Shown here in pieces: positions 50,758-61,400 of a stretch of 64,000 bases of DNA (its first letter is position 1; every line of letters begins with the position of its first letter). The DNA is from Leptolyngbya sp. FACHB-8 (GTDB lineage Bacteria; Cyanobacteriota; Cyanobacteriia; Elainellales; Elainellaceae). The notes beneath the pieces were generated by a model. The model made no database searches and was not told where the DNA came from. It saw only the letters and a program-made list of their open reading frames with translations. Made by a program: the position numbers and the translations under genes. The stretch lies in NCBI RefSeq assembly GCF_014695575.1, contig NZ_JACJOO010000078.1, positions 1 through 64,000 of the forward strand. Reading direction: 5' to 3'.

Positions 50758-50849
50758 GCGGGATTCAGGTTTATTCAGTACAGAAGGTGGTGTGTGGCGC
50801 GTCGCGCCCCACACCACCTTCTGTACCTAGCGCACTTACACATTGCTAT
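50752..50849. mobile_element. Palindromic element, family L copy 2 (tandem pair, right)
   Basis: Hairpin arms AGGTGGTGTG and CACACCACCT, capped by a GCGCG-rich tip. The right end is identical to copy 1 (GCACTTACACATTGCTATA), and the left end is TATAGCGGGATTCAG. Together the two fill most of the gap between the divergent CheB and CheB-CheR genes. Confidence 0.6.
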
Positions 50850-50992
50850 AAGTTAGAGGTAATGTATGCGGTAGCAAAGTCCAGGTTGACGGCATCTTCT
50901 CAGCACCTCAGCAGATTCGTTCTGTCACCGCAGTTCCGTCACAATATAAGTAAGCGATCGCCCTTACGTTTGCAAGATAGTAGTGACGACAC

Positions 50993-53977
50993 ATGCCACC
51001 CAGACGCGGTTCCAAAAAGCCTTCATCCAATGCTTTCGATCAACCCCCTCAGCCACCGCAGAGCAGTGGCAATCCAACAGACAACCCTTCTAAGTTATTT
51101 CCGGTGGTGGGAATTGGAGCTTCGGCTGGAGGTTTGGAAGCGTTCACCCAATTGCTGAATCATTTGTCAACCGATACGGGCATGGCCTTTGTCCTGATTC
51201 AACATATGCCTGCCCATCCTGAAAGCGCGTTGAGTGCGATTCTGGCGAGAGCGACCCAAATGCCCGTGCAGGAAGTGCAGGACGGCATGGTGGTAGCTCC
51301 CAATCAGGTGTATGTGATTCCGCCCAATTTTTCGATGACGATCGCGCAAGGGGTCTTAAGACTAGAGCCTCGTTCAAAGGCAAATGGCGTATTTATGTCG
51401 GTCGATATGTTTTTGCTCTCCCTGGCAGAGGAGCGGGGCAACAAGGCGATCGGCGTTATTCTATCGGGGGGCGATTCGGATGGGACTCGGGGCATTCAAG
51501 CCATCAAAGGGGCTGGGGGTGTCACCTTTGCTCAATGTGAGAATACGGCACAGGTCGGTAGTATGCCCAATACGGCGATCGCCACAGGTCAGGTAGACTT
51601 CGTTTTACCGCCCGATCAAATTGCTGCGAAACTGGCAGAAATCAGTCTGCACCCTTACATCACTCAAACCCCCCCGCCTCTTGAATTAGAAGCCATCCCA
51701 GCCGAGAATGAGAATTCTCTCACGGTGATCTTTAGTTTGCTGCGAAAGGCAACGGGCGTTGACTTTACCCACTACAAACAAACCACCTTAGGTCGCCGCA
51801 TTCAGCGCCGGATGGTGCTGTACAGGCTAGAGAGTCTGGAGGATTACGCTCGTTATCTTCAGAGCAACCCGCCAGAGGTGATCGCGCTCTATCAAGATTG
51901 CTTGATTCATGTCACCAGTTTCTTTCGTGACCCGGAAAGCTTTGATGCTTTAAAAAATCTGGTTTTTCCTGCCATTTTGAAAGAGCGATCGCCCGGTAAT
52001 CCGATTCGGATCTGGGTAGCGGGCTGTTCCACCGGGGAAGAAGCGTACTCGATCGCCATCTGTCTGCTGGAGTTTCTCGCGGATCAGCAGCCCCGTGTGC
52101 CGATCCAAATTTATGCCACGGATATCAGTGAGACAGCGATCGAACATGCCCGTAGCGGCATCTACACCGTTAGCCAGGTTGCCAATGTTTCCCCCCAACG
52201 GCTCTATCGGTTTTTTGCCCAGGTGGAGGGGGGCTACCAGGTCAGTAAGGCGGTGCGCGAGGTGTGTGTCTTTGCCCGACAAAACCTGATCAGTGATCCG
52301 CCCTTTTCGCGGCTGGACTTAATTAGCTGTCGCAATGTGTTGATTTATCTGGGCAATCCTTTGCAGAAAAAGCTCTTGCCCATTCTGCATTATGGCTTGA
52401 AGCCCACAGGCTTTCTCATGGTCGGCACCTCAGAAACGGTGGGGGATTTTACAGACCTGTTTGCGTTGTGTGACAAAAAGAACAAAATTTACGCCAAAAA
52501 ACTCACAACGGCTCGCCCCAACCTGGATCTGACTGCCAGTTCGTATCCTTCAACCATCATGGAGCCTCAAACGCTGGAACCTGAGCATCTCCCTAACGAT
52601 CTGGAGTTGCAACGAGAAGCCGATCGCATTGTGTTGAATGAATACGCTCCTGCTGGGGTGGTGGTGGATAGCAACCTGGAGATTCTGCAATTTCGCGGCA
52701 AGACCAGCCCTTATCTGGAGCCGATTCCCGGTCGTGCCAGCTTAAATTTGCTGAGAATGACCAAAGGAGAATTGCGGCGAGAGTTAGAGTCGGCGATGTA
52801 TCAGGCAAAACAGCAGAAGTTGCCCGTTAAACGAGACGGCTTACAGGTGCGAGAATCCGATCGCATTCGATCGATTACGATCAATGTCACACCGCTTCAG
52901 GTGGGGCAGAACCAGTCGTGCTTTTTAGTGCTGTTTGAAAGTGCTACAACGCTGGAGTTAACCGCTGCACCCGGCGATGGCAGCCCCTCTACTAAACGCA
53001 AGACCCCTGATGTGCAGGAGATCGATCGGCTCAAGCAAGAACTGACGATGACCCGCGAACATCTGCAATCGATCATTGAGGAGCAGCAAGCCACCAATCA
53101 AGATTTGCGGGCGGCCAATGAAGAAATTTTGTCAAGCAATGAAGAATTGCAAAGCACGAATGAGGAACTGGAAACGGCAAAAGAAGAAATCCAGGCGGCA
53201 AATGAAGAACTGAACACCGTCAATGATGAACTGCGCCGCCGCACGCAAGAAGCCACTCAAATCAGCAATGATTTACAGAATTTGCTCAACAGCATTCATA
53301 TTCCGATCTTGATGCTGGGGTCGGATCTGCAAATTCGGCAATTTACCCCCGCAATGGAAGGGATCTTTAACCTGATCTCAACCGACATTGGGCGACCCCT
53401 GAGCGACATCACTCACAAGCTAAACGTGCCCAACCTGGAGCAGCAAATTTTAGAGGTGATTCGGACGCTCAACTTAAAAACTCAGGAGATCCAGGACCGA
53501 GACGGACGCTGGTATCATCTGCGAATTCGCCCCTATCGCACCGTAGACAACAAAATTGATGGGGCAGTGCTGGTATTGATTGACATTGACGACCTCAAAC
53601 GCAGTAATGCTCAGTTGATAGAAGCGAGAAACTATGCGGATGCGATCGTTGAAACGGTCTGGGAACCGCTGATTGTGTTAAATGGCGACTTGCAAGTGAT
53701 CACCGCCAATCATTCGTTCTATGAAAAATTTCAGGTTTCAATGGTGCAAACCGAGGAGCATTCAATTTTTGAACTGGGTAACGGACAGTGGAATATTCCC
53801 CAACTGCGATCGCAACTCGAAGAGATTATTACCAGCAGTACCCCGTTTCAAGATTTTCGGGTTGAGCATCAGTTTGACCATATCGGGCATAAAGTCATGC
53901 GACTCAAGGCTCGCAAAATGTCGATGAGTAACAATGCTCAGATGATTTTGCTGGCGATCGAAGACATCACAGAGTAA
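50993..53977 (+). CDS. CheB-CheR-PAS fusion protein (994 aa)
   Basis: An N-terminal CheB domain (GIGASAGGLEAF ~40, then VLIQHMP and LSGGDSDG) is fused to CheR (FTHYKQTTLGRRIQRRM ~260; SAM motif WVAGCSTGEEAYS ~340; SCRNVLIYL ~443). A PAS-like segment (~538-640), a long Glu/Asn-rich coiled coil (~677-760) and two more PAS-type regions (~756-870, ~880-994) follow. In the CheB part the catalytic Asp region reads GGDSDGTRG. The protein ends after the last PAS with no kinase or cyclase, although many relatives carry one. The output may be supplied by neighbouring kinases. Confidence 0.92.
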   Translation: MPPRRGSKKPSSNAFDQPPQPPQSSGNPTDNPSKLFPVVGIGASAGGLEAFTQLLNHLSTDTGMAFVLIQHMPAHPESALSAILARATQMPVQEVQDGMVVAPNQVYVIPPNFSMTIAQGVLRLEPRSKANGVFMSVDMFLLSLAEERGNKAIGVILSGGDSDGTRGIQAIKGAGGVTFAQCENTAQVGSMPNTAIATGQVDFVLPPDQIAAKLAEISLHPYITQTPPPLELEAIPAENENSLTVIFSLLRKATGVDFTHYKQTTLGRRIQRRMVLYRLESLEDYARYLQSNPPEVIALYQDCLIHVTSFFRDPESFDALKNLVFPAILKERSPGNPIRIWVAGCSTGEEAYSIAICLLEFLADQQPRVPIQIYATDISETAIEHARSGIYTVSQVANVSPQRLYRFFAQVEGGYQVSKAVREVCVFARQNLISDPPFSRLDLISCRNVLIYLGNPLQKKLLPILHYGLKPTGFLMVGTSETVGDFTDLFALCDKKNKIYAKKLTTARPNLDLTASSYPSTIMEPQTLEPEHLPNDLELQREADRIVLNEYAPAGVVVDSNLEILQFRGKTSPYLEPIPGRASLNLLRMTKGELRRELESAMYQAKQQKLPVKRDGLQVRESDRIRSITINVTPLQVGQNQSCFLVLFESATTLELTAAPGDGSPSTKRKTPDVQEIDRLKQELTMTREHLQSIIEEQQATNQDLRAANEEILSSNEELQSTNEELETAKEEIQAANEELNTVNDELRRRTQEATQISNDLQNLLNSIHIPILMLGSDLQIRQFTPAMEGIFNLISTDIGRPLSDITHKLNVPNLEQQILEVIRTLNLKTQEIQDRDGRWYHLRIRPYRTVDNKIDGAVLVLIDIDDLKRSNAQLIEARNYADAIVETVWEPLIVLNGDLQVITANHSFYEKFQVSMVQTEEHSIFELGNGQWNIPQLRSQLEEIITSSTPFQDFRVEHQFDHIGHKVMRLKARKMSMSNNAQMILLAIEDITE

Positions 53978-54128
53978 AGTCAGTTAGAAGCGGAAACTTA
54001 ATAGTCAAAGTTCCTAATCCCTTTAGTTCCGCTTTAGTTAGACTTAGAAAAACCTCTCCTTTTGCTGAGATTTAACGATCGCTCAGAGGCAAAACTCTTA
54101 ACGAGAATGTCGGATAGATCCCTAGCAG

Positions 54129-55229
54129 ATGGCACTATCAAAGGCAAGCTCGATGAGCAATGACCAGACTGAGCAGCATTTTCAGATGATTCGTCAATGG
54201 CTGATGACTCTGCAACCGAAAAATATTGCAGGTTGGGATGAAATCGAAGCCGTCCTTGAAGATCTGCAAGTGAGCTATGAGCAGATGCAAACCTGCTTAG
54301 AAATAGCCGAAATTACTCAGGAAGATCTCTCCCAACAAAATCAGCGGATCGCCACAGCGTATAACCATTACCGCGATCTATTTCAGTCTGCGCCGATCGC
54401 CTACCTTGTTTCCGATGCCAAAGGGGTGATTTTAGAAGCGAATGGAGCGATCGCCCACCTCTTAAACGTGCCCCAGCCCTATCTCGCCGGGAAACCGTTG
54501 ATGCTGTATGTGGCAGAGGGCGATCGTTCAGCCTTTCGCAACCATTTAAGCCAGCTTCCTTATGAGAGCGATCGCCAAATTTGGCACATGACCGTGTGCC
54601 CGCGAGGGAGACAACCCTTCGCCAGTGAATGGCATATTGCGACCCTTGATGCCTCTACAAAGCCGGATGTGCCTCATTCTGACAGACAAATCGAGATCCG
54701 GATTGCGGTGTACGACTTGAGCCGCTCCCAGCCAGAGAATGCTCCATTAGAGCCTGGAGCGTTGATGCAACCTGCAACCCTCACGCCTCAACCCTCACCT
54801 CCTGCACTGCCATTGCCTCAATCCCTTGATGGGTTGCGGGTACTTGTGGTAGAAGATGAGGCAGATATCCGTGAGTTTGTGACCGCGGTCTTTGAGGCAC
54901 ACGGTATTGGGGTGAAAACGGTTTCGAGTGTCGCTGCCGCCTTGGAGGCGTTAGAGCAGTTCCGCCCCGATGTGTTGCTGAGCGACATTCGGATGCCCGA
55001 GAGGGATGGCTACAGCCTAATTCGGCAGATCCGAGCGTTAGAAGGACAGATGGGAAGACACATTCCTGCGGCTGCGATGACGGCCTATCTAGAAGAAGAT
55101 CGGGAAAAGGTGATTAAGGCTGGCTTTGAGGCTCATCTCCACAAACTGGCTCAACCGAGTGAGTGGGTCGAGCTAGTGGCTCAATTGGCTAGAGAGGCTT
55201 CTAGTCTGGGGCATGACGCGTTGGACTAA
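54129..55229 (+). CDS. PAS - receiver response regulator (366 aa)
   Basis: ATG 54129; a second ATG at 54153 is also plausible. A helical N-terminus (~1-70) is followed by a PAS domain (~75-190; FQSAPIAYLVSDAKGVILEA) and a C-terminal receiver (~235-355; RVLVVEDEADIREF, phosphoacceptor in VLLSDIRMPERDGYS at ~283). No DNA-binding or enzymatic output, so it may relay phosphate or gate partner kinases. It lies 151 bases after the CheB-CheR fusion and 29 bases before the first hybrid kinase; probably one operon with the latter. Confidence 0.9.
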   Translation: MALSKASSMSNDQTEQHFQMIRQWLMTLQPKNIAGWDEIEAVLEDLQVSYEQMQTCLEIAEITQEDLSQQNQRIATAYNHYRDLFQSAPIAYLVSDAKGVILEANGAIAHLLNVPQPYLAGKPLMLYVAEGDRSAFRNHLSQLPYESDRQIWHMTVCPRGRQPFASEWHIATLDASTKPDVPHSDRQIEIRIAVYDLSRSQPENAPLEPGALMQPATLTPQPSPPALPLPQSLDGLRVLVVEDEADIREFVTAVFEAHGIGVKTVSSVAAALEALEQFRPDVLLSDIRMPERDGYSLIRQIRALEGQMGRHIPAAAMTAYLEEDREKVIKAGFEAHLHKLAQPSEWVELVAQLAREASSLGHDALD

Positions 55230-55258
55230 CCTTAGAAATAGCAAGAGGAGAGCCAGGG

Positions 55259-58200
55259 ATGACGATCCCAGAAACCCCAAATCCTTCGGAGACAACTTTT
55301 TGGGGTGATAGCGAGATGGCAGCGTTCATGCGCTCCTACGACTGGTCAACTACCCCATTAGGTGCTGTCGAAACCTGGTCGCCAAGCCTGCGAACCCTGG
55401 TTAGCACCATGCTTCCGTCTCGCTTTGCCCAAAGCATTTTCTGGGGAGAAGACTACATCCAGCTTTACAACGATGCCGTGATTCCCATCTATGGCGCAAA
55501 CCACCCCAAGGCATTGGGGCAACCCGCGAGAGAGACCTGGGCAGAAATCTGGCATGACCAGGTTAAGCCGATGTTTGAAAGTGTCAGGACTACGGGCGAA
55601 GTCTTCTTTGCGGTAGATCAGCTTTTTCACCCCATGCGCTTTGGCTACCTGGAAGAGACCTACTTCACGCTCTGCTATAGCCCCGTTCGGGATGAGACGG
55701 GCCAGGTGAGTGGGATGCTTTGTACCTCGACTGAGACGACTCAGCAAGTGATTGGTCAACGTCGCTTGACCATGCTGCGAGAGCTAGCGGTGGCGGTCAG
55801 TGGAGCAAAAACGCGATCGTCCGCCTACCTCACTGCTGCCGCTGCGCTCAATCCTTACGATATTCCCTTTGCCCTGTTCTATCAGGTCAATGGCAACCTG
55901 GCAGAACGGGTCGCTTTTAGTGGGTTGAGCGCAGACAGTGCCATTGCGCCAGAAGAAATTAATCTGACTGAACAATCGGATTCCTGGTCGCTGATGGAGG
56001 TTTTCCAGAGCCGTGAATCCTTGCTGATAACCGATGTGGTCGATCGCTTCGGAGCATTCCCCGTCGAACCCTGGGGAGAAAGCCCCCGTTCTGCCTTCAT
56101 TCTCCCGATTCTATCCAGCAACAAAGAAGCGGTGGAGGGTTTGCTGGTGGCAGGGATCAGCCCCCGGCTTGAATTCAATGCCGACTATCGCGCATTTCTG
56201 GGGCTGGTGGCTCAGCAGGTGGAAAGTGCGATCGCCATCGCTCGCAGCTATGAGGAGGATCATAAACGGGCTGAGGCTTTGGCAGAACTCGATCGCGCCA
56301 AAACCACTTTTTTCAGCAATGTATCCCACGGATTTCGGACGCCGCTGACGCTGATGTTGGCACCGTTGGAAGATGCGTTGGCGACGTTGGCCGAACGGGC
56401 TGATCTGAAAGAACCGCTCCAGGTCGTGCATCGGAACGGGTTACGGCTGCTAAAGCTGGTCAATATGCTTTTAGACTTCTCGCGCATGGAGAGCGCTTAC
56501 CCCGAAGGGGGAACTGCTTCGCACCGCATCTCTTCCAGTTATCAACCAACCGATTTAGCCACTTTTACGGCTGAACTGGCTAGCGTGTTTCGCTCGGCGA
56601 TCGAGCGGGCAAATTTGCGCCTGGTGGTGGATTGCCCTCCTCTGCCTGAGCCTGTTTACGTCGATCGGGAGATGTGGGAAAAGATTGTGCTGAACCTACT
56701 CTCCAATGCGTTTAAGTTTACGTTCACGGGTGAGATTGCCGTTCGGCTGCATCTCGCAGGTGAGCAGGTTGAACTTAGCGTAGAAGACACGGGCATTGGC
56801 ATTCCAGCCAGCGAAATTCCGCGTTTGTTTGAGCGGTTCTACCAGGTCAAAGGTTCCCAAGGTCGCACGATTGAAGGATCAGGGATTGGCTTGTCGCTGG
56901 TGCAAGAATGGGTCAAATTGCAGGGTGGCACGGTTCAGGTGAGCAGTATAGAAGGGCAGGGCACTTGCTTTAAGGTTGCCATTCCCACCAGATACGCCCA
57001 TCTTCCCCCTGACCGGGTTGGGGCAAGCCCTAGCGCGCCTGTCACCTCAATGGGAGCCTCTCCCTATGTTGAGGAAGCATTGTGGTGGCTTCCCGAAACG
57101 GATGAAATCATCAAACCTTCCGCAGACCCAGCAGAACGGAGCCAGAGTTTCTCTCCCTCCTACTCTCACACGGCCTCCTCGCCATCGAACCGAGTTCTAT
57201 TGATGGATGACAACGCGGATATGCGCGACTACGTGAAACGGTTACTCAGCCAACGCTGGCAGGTAGAAACCGCTGCTAATGGTGCGATCGCCCTCAACCT
57301 AATCCAACAACAACTCCCCGATCTGGTACTGACGGATGTAATGATGCCGGAGGTCGATGGTTTTCAACTGCTGAAGGCACTCCGGGCTGACCCCATCACA
57401 AAAAGTATTCCAATTATTTTGCTGTCAGCACGAGCAGGGGAAGAAGCCACCGTCGAAGGACTGGAAGCCGGAGCCGATGATTACTTGATCAAACCCTTCT
57501 CAGCCCGTGAGTTAATGGCACGAGTCGAAACCCAACTCCAAATGACCCGGCTCCGCCAGGAGCTAGCCGCCAACCGTTTCAAGAATGAGTTTCTCATGAC
57601 CGTCACCCATGAACTGCAATCGCCCCTGGCAACGATTCTGGGATGGGCACGATTTCTCCAAACCAAACCTCTTGATCCAGAGACAACGGCACGAGCACTT
57701 GCCACGATCGAGCGCAACGCCACCATCGAAGCAAAACTGATCAAGGGCTTGCTAGATGTTGCCAGCATTCTTTCTGGAAAGCTGCGCTTGAAGTCTCAAG
57801 TCGTTGACCTGGCTTCTCTGACACAAAATGTGACGACAACATTCCGCGAAGTCGCCCAGGCAAAGCGCATTCAACTCGTCGAAAAAATATCGAAGAAGTT
57901 GCGGGGAGATATTTTTGCTGATGGCGATCGCCTCAAACAAGTCATCACTAACCTGCTGGAGAATGCCATTAAATTCACACCAGAAGGTGGACAGGTCATC
58001 ATCCAGTTAGAACGCCGCAAATCTGGGGTGCAAATTATGGTCAGCGACACCGGAATCGGCATTCATCCTGATTTTCTTCCCTATGTTTTCGATCGCTTCA
58101 CCCAGGCAGAAGTCCCCAGCCGTCAGACACCAGGAGGAGTAGGCATTGGGCTGGCGATCGCCCGTCACCTGGTTGAATTACATCACGGTACGATCGAGGT

Positions 58201-58261
58201 AGACAGTGCCGGAGAAGGACAAGGCGCAACGTTTACCGTTTGGCTACCTTTAGCTCAATAA
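55259..58261 (+). CDS. Hybrid histidine kinase with two kinase modules (1000 aa)
   Basis: AGAGGAGAG precedes ATG 55259. An N-terminal PAS-like domain (~25-165; SIFWGEDYIQLYNDAVIP) and a GAF domain (~175-330) are followed by a first HisKA/ATPase pair (H-box SNVSHGFRTPLTLM ~350, with Gly in place of the usual Glu after His). A receiver follows (RVLLMDDNADMRDYV ~644, phosphoacceptor in VLTDVMMPEVDG ~690), then a second HisKA/ATPase pair (TVTHELQSPLATIL ~780; GVGIGLAIARHLV). This is a phosphorelay within one chain. It shares most of its layout with the next kinase, so the two are likely paralogues. Confidence 0.93.
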   Translation: MTIPETPNPSETTFWGDSEMAAFMRSYDWSTTPLGAVETWSPSLRTLVSTMLPSRFAQSIFWGEDYIQLYNDAVIPIYGANHPKALGQPARETWAEIWHDQVKPMFESVRTTGEVFFAVDQLFHPMRFGYLEETYFTLCYSPVRDETGQVSGMLCTSTETTQQVIGQRRLTMLRELAVAVSGAKTRSSAYLTAAAALNPYDIPFALFYQVNGNLAERVAFSGLSADSAIAPEEINLTEQSDSWSLMEVFQSRESLLITDVVDRFGAFPVEPWGESPRSAFILPILSSNKEAVEGLLVAGISPRLEFNADYRAFLGLVAQQVESAIAIARSYEEDHKRAEALAELDRAKTTFFSNVSHGFRTPLTLMLAPLEDALATLAERADLKEPLQVVHRNGLRLLKLVNMLLDFSRMESAYPEGGTASHRISSSYQPTDLATFTAELASVFRSAIERANLRLVVDCPPLPEPVYVDREMWEKIVLNLLSNAFKFTFTGEIAVRLHLAGEQVELSVEDTGIGIPASEIPRLFERFYQVKGSQGRTIEGSGIGLSLVQEWVKLQGGTVQVSSIEGQGTCFKVAIPTRYAHLPPDRVGASPSAPVTSMGASPYVEEALWWLPETDEIIKPSADPAERSQSFSPSYSHTASSPSNRVLLMDDNADMRDYVKRLLSQRWQVETAANGAIALNLIQQQLPDLVLTDVMMPEVDGFQLLKALRADPITKSIPIILLSARAGEEATVEGLEAGADDYLIKPFSARELMARVETQLQMTRLRQELAANRFKNEFLMTVTHELQSPLATILGWARFLQTKPLDPETTARALATIERNATIEAKLIKGLLDVASILSGKLRLKSQVVDLASLTQNVTTTFREVAQAKRIQLVEKISKKLRGDIFADGDRLKQVITNLLENAIKFTPEGGQVIIQLERRKSGVQIMVSDTGIGIHPDFLPYVFDRFTQAEVPSRQTPGGVGIGLAIARHLVELHHGTIEVDSAGEGQGATFTVWLPLAQ

Positions 58262-58270
58262 GACAATATA

Positions 58271-58411
58271 GCGAGGGATATTTTTCACGATACGGTGAAG
58301 CTGGCACTGCAAAAAGATGGGTGGACGATTACTGGCAACGTGATCGGTGTAGAAATTCTTAATGCTTCCCAAAAAGTTAGCCAATGGCAGCAATTAACTG
58401 TGCCTAGATAA
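58271..58411 (+). pseudogene. Chimeric remnant: XisH-like start joined to a DUF2283-like end
   Basis: A short open frame between the two hybrid kinases reads ARDIFHDTVKLALQKDGWTI, the N-terminus of XisH-type (fdxN excision-factor) proteins. It passes in frame into TGNVIGVEILNASQKVSQWQ, the ending of DUF2283-type proteins. No ATG precedes it. An in-frame join of two gene fragments by deletion is the simplest reading. Confidence 0.55.
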
Positions 58412-58450
58412 CGCTATTAAACCTGGATACAGCCCCTAACGTTAGATTGC

Positions 58451-61400
58451 GTGAGCGATCAAGTTATGCAACGACCTAAATCTGAAACCGTCACTTTAAA
58501 GGACATCCTGATTACGGAGGAGCTAGCCCAACGCCCGCCCCGTTCGCCTAACTTGCAAGCAGAGAATCAGGCAATGCGATCGCTGGCTCAGCAGATGGCG
58601 CGAGATTCCCAAAGCCTGATGCAAACCCTGGCAGACACGGCGCTGGAACTGTGTCAGGCAGGCACAGCAGGCGTTAGCTTACTGGAAACCACAGCGGACG
58701 GAGAAAAATGCTTTCGCTGGAATGTGTTGGCTGGAACCCTAGCCCATCATGCCGGTAGCACGACCCCCCACCACTTTAGCCCCTGCGGGGTTTGCCTCGA
58801 TCAGGGCACTCCCGTCCTTTTTTCTCACCCTGGATCTTATTTCACCTACTTTCAGGCAGCCAATACTCTAATCGTCGAAGGCCTGGTGTTGCCTCTGATG
58901 GCTGATCATCACGCCCTTGGCACGATCTGGATTATGTCGCACGATGAGCAGCGGCACTTTGATGCAGAAGATGTGCGAATCATGACCAGCCTGGCAGACT
59001 TTACCGCCACCGCCCTGCTCTTAAATCAGCGACAAACGCGTGAATTGCTGGCGGTCAATGCAGCTTTAGAGGCAAAAGTTGAAGAACACAGACATGCAGA
59101 AGCGCAATTACGGGCTTTAATCTCCAATCTTCCCGGTGGGGCAACGTTTGTGCTCGATCGCGATCTCCGTTATTTGCTGGCAGAAGGAGAAGCCCTGGCG
59201 ATCGCCGGATTCAAACCCGAAGACTTTGTGGGGCGAACCATTTTTGAGGTGCTGCCGTCCGACCTGGCCGCAAAGTATGAGCCGCTATACCGTCAAGCCT
59301 TCGCGGGTGAGCCGTTTGAACATGAGCACCAGGCTCACGACCGCACCTACATTTCACGGGGAACACCGCTTTATTCGCCGGAGGGTGAAGTCTACGCGGT
59401 GCTTGCGGTTTCCTATGACATCAGCGATCGCATCTACGCCGAAGCCGCGTTGCGCCAATCGGAAGAAAAATATCGATCGCTGTTCAACTCAATGGACGAA
59501 GCCTATGCGGTTGTCGAAGTCCTGGCAGATGACAACGGCGAGTGGAACGATTTCCTGTTTTTGGAAGTTAATCCCGCTTTCGTGAAGCAGACCGGCATGG
59601 AGTATCCGGTCGGACGTAAAGCCACGGAACTTCTAGGGACACCCAATTTAAATTGGGCAAAAATTTATGGGCGTGTTGCCGAAACGGGTGAACCGATCCG
59701 GGTTGAAGAAGGCGAAGCCACCCTGGGTCGCGTTTTCGACCTGTATGTTTTCCGTCTGGGTGGAGACGGTAGCCGCCGCGTGGCCGTCCTATTTACCGAC
59801 ATCACCGATCGCAAGAAAGCAGAAGCAGCCTTGCAGGAAAGCGAAGAAAGACAGGCTTACTTACTCAGGTTAAGTGATGCTTTACGTCCACTTTCAGACC
59901 CAATTAAGATCCAGTGGCAAGCTCTAAATATCGTCGGTGAATACTTGGATCTTGACCGTGTCCTATACAGCGAAATCGATCCGGATGTCACAACATACAC
60001 CGTCTATGTCAATTATGTGCGGGAGGGATTTCCCTCTTATACCGGCAGTTACCCAATACGCCTTTTCGCTGAATCCGTAAAAAATTTACGCCTGGGTAAA
60101 ACGTCTGTCATTTACGACGTAGAAAATGAGGAGCAGTTTAACGAAGAGGAAAGAGCGATCTGCCGGGGCATTAATGTGCAGGCATTCGTTGTGGTGCCAC
60201 TGATTAAACAAGGACAGTGGGTTGTCAATGTTGTGGCCCATTACAGCAAAGCTCGCAACTGGACGCAGTATGACGTTTCAATCTTGGAAGAAACGGCGGA
60301 AAGAACTTGGGCGGCGGTCGAACGTGCCCGCGCCGAAGCCGCCCTACGCGAATTGGAAGTTCAACGGATTCGAGAACAATCTGCCCTTGAACAAGAACGC
60401 CAACGCGCCGAATCCTTGGCAGAACTCGATCGCGCCAAAACCCTCTTCTTCACTAACATCAGCCACGAATTCCGCACCCCGTTAACGCTATCACTGGCTC
60501 CGTTACAAGACGTGTTGAGCGATCTCGAAGAGAAATCTGCTAACGCAGATCGCAACCATCCCCTCGACCCCATTCACCGAGAACGGTTAGAACTCATTCA
60601 CCGCAATAGCCTCCGCTTATTGAAACTGGTCAATACCCTGCTCGACTTCTCCCGCATTGAAGCCGGACGCATGGCAGCAGCGTACGAACCAACGGATTTA
60701 GCTCTGTTTACAACTGAACTCGCCAGTGTGTTTCGGTCAGCGATCGAACGCGCAGGTTTACAGTTGATTGTCGATTGCCCCCCCTTACCCGAACCTGTTT
60801 ACATCGATCGGGAGATGTGGGAAAAGATTGTTCTAAATTTGCTCTCTAATGCCTTTAAATTCACCTTTACAGGCGAAATCCGAGTCAGCTTGCATGCGAC
60901 CGATGGCAATCAAGCCCTCCTCCAAATTAAAGACACAGGAACCGGAATTGCCCCAGAACACTTGCCTCATCTGTTTGAGCGGTTCTACCAAATCCGAGGA
61001 ACCCAGGCACGAACCCATGAAGGATCAGGCATCGGTCTTACCCTGGTGCATGAACTGGTGCGACTACAGGGTGGCACGATCGAGGTCAGCAGCACAGTAG
61101 GAGAGGGAACTTGTTTTGCGATCGCCCTGCCGTTTGGGACAGAACATCTGCCCAGCGATCGACTTCAACTTGAAGGCGATCGCCAACCCACTCGAACTTT
61201 GGCATCCACTGCAGTGAGAGCCACCTCTTATATGGAAGAAGCCGAGCGATGGCTTCCAGCACAGAAAAATTGGGAACAGACCATTGAGAATACGGAAGAG
61301 CAGACTGTTCAAACTGCCAATTTCTCCTCATGCCCGACAGTTGCTTCTGCTCATGTACTCTTAGTGGATGATAATGCCGACATGCGAGAGTATCTGACTC

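Noticed and set aside
50661-50849. The paired hairpins as a riboswitch controlling the CheB-CheR gene
   Set aside because: The two units are near-identical copies with shared ends, which fits inserted repeats better than a folded sensor. No known aptamer motif was recognised.
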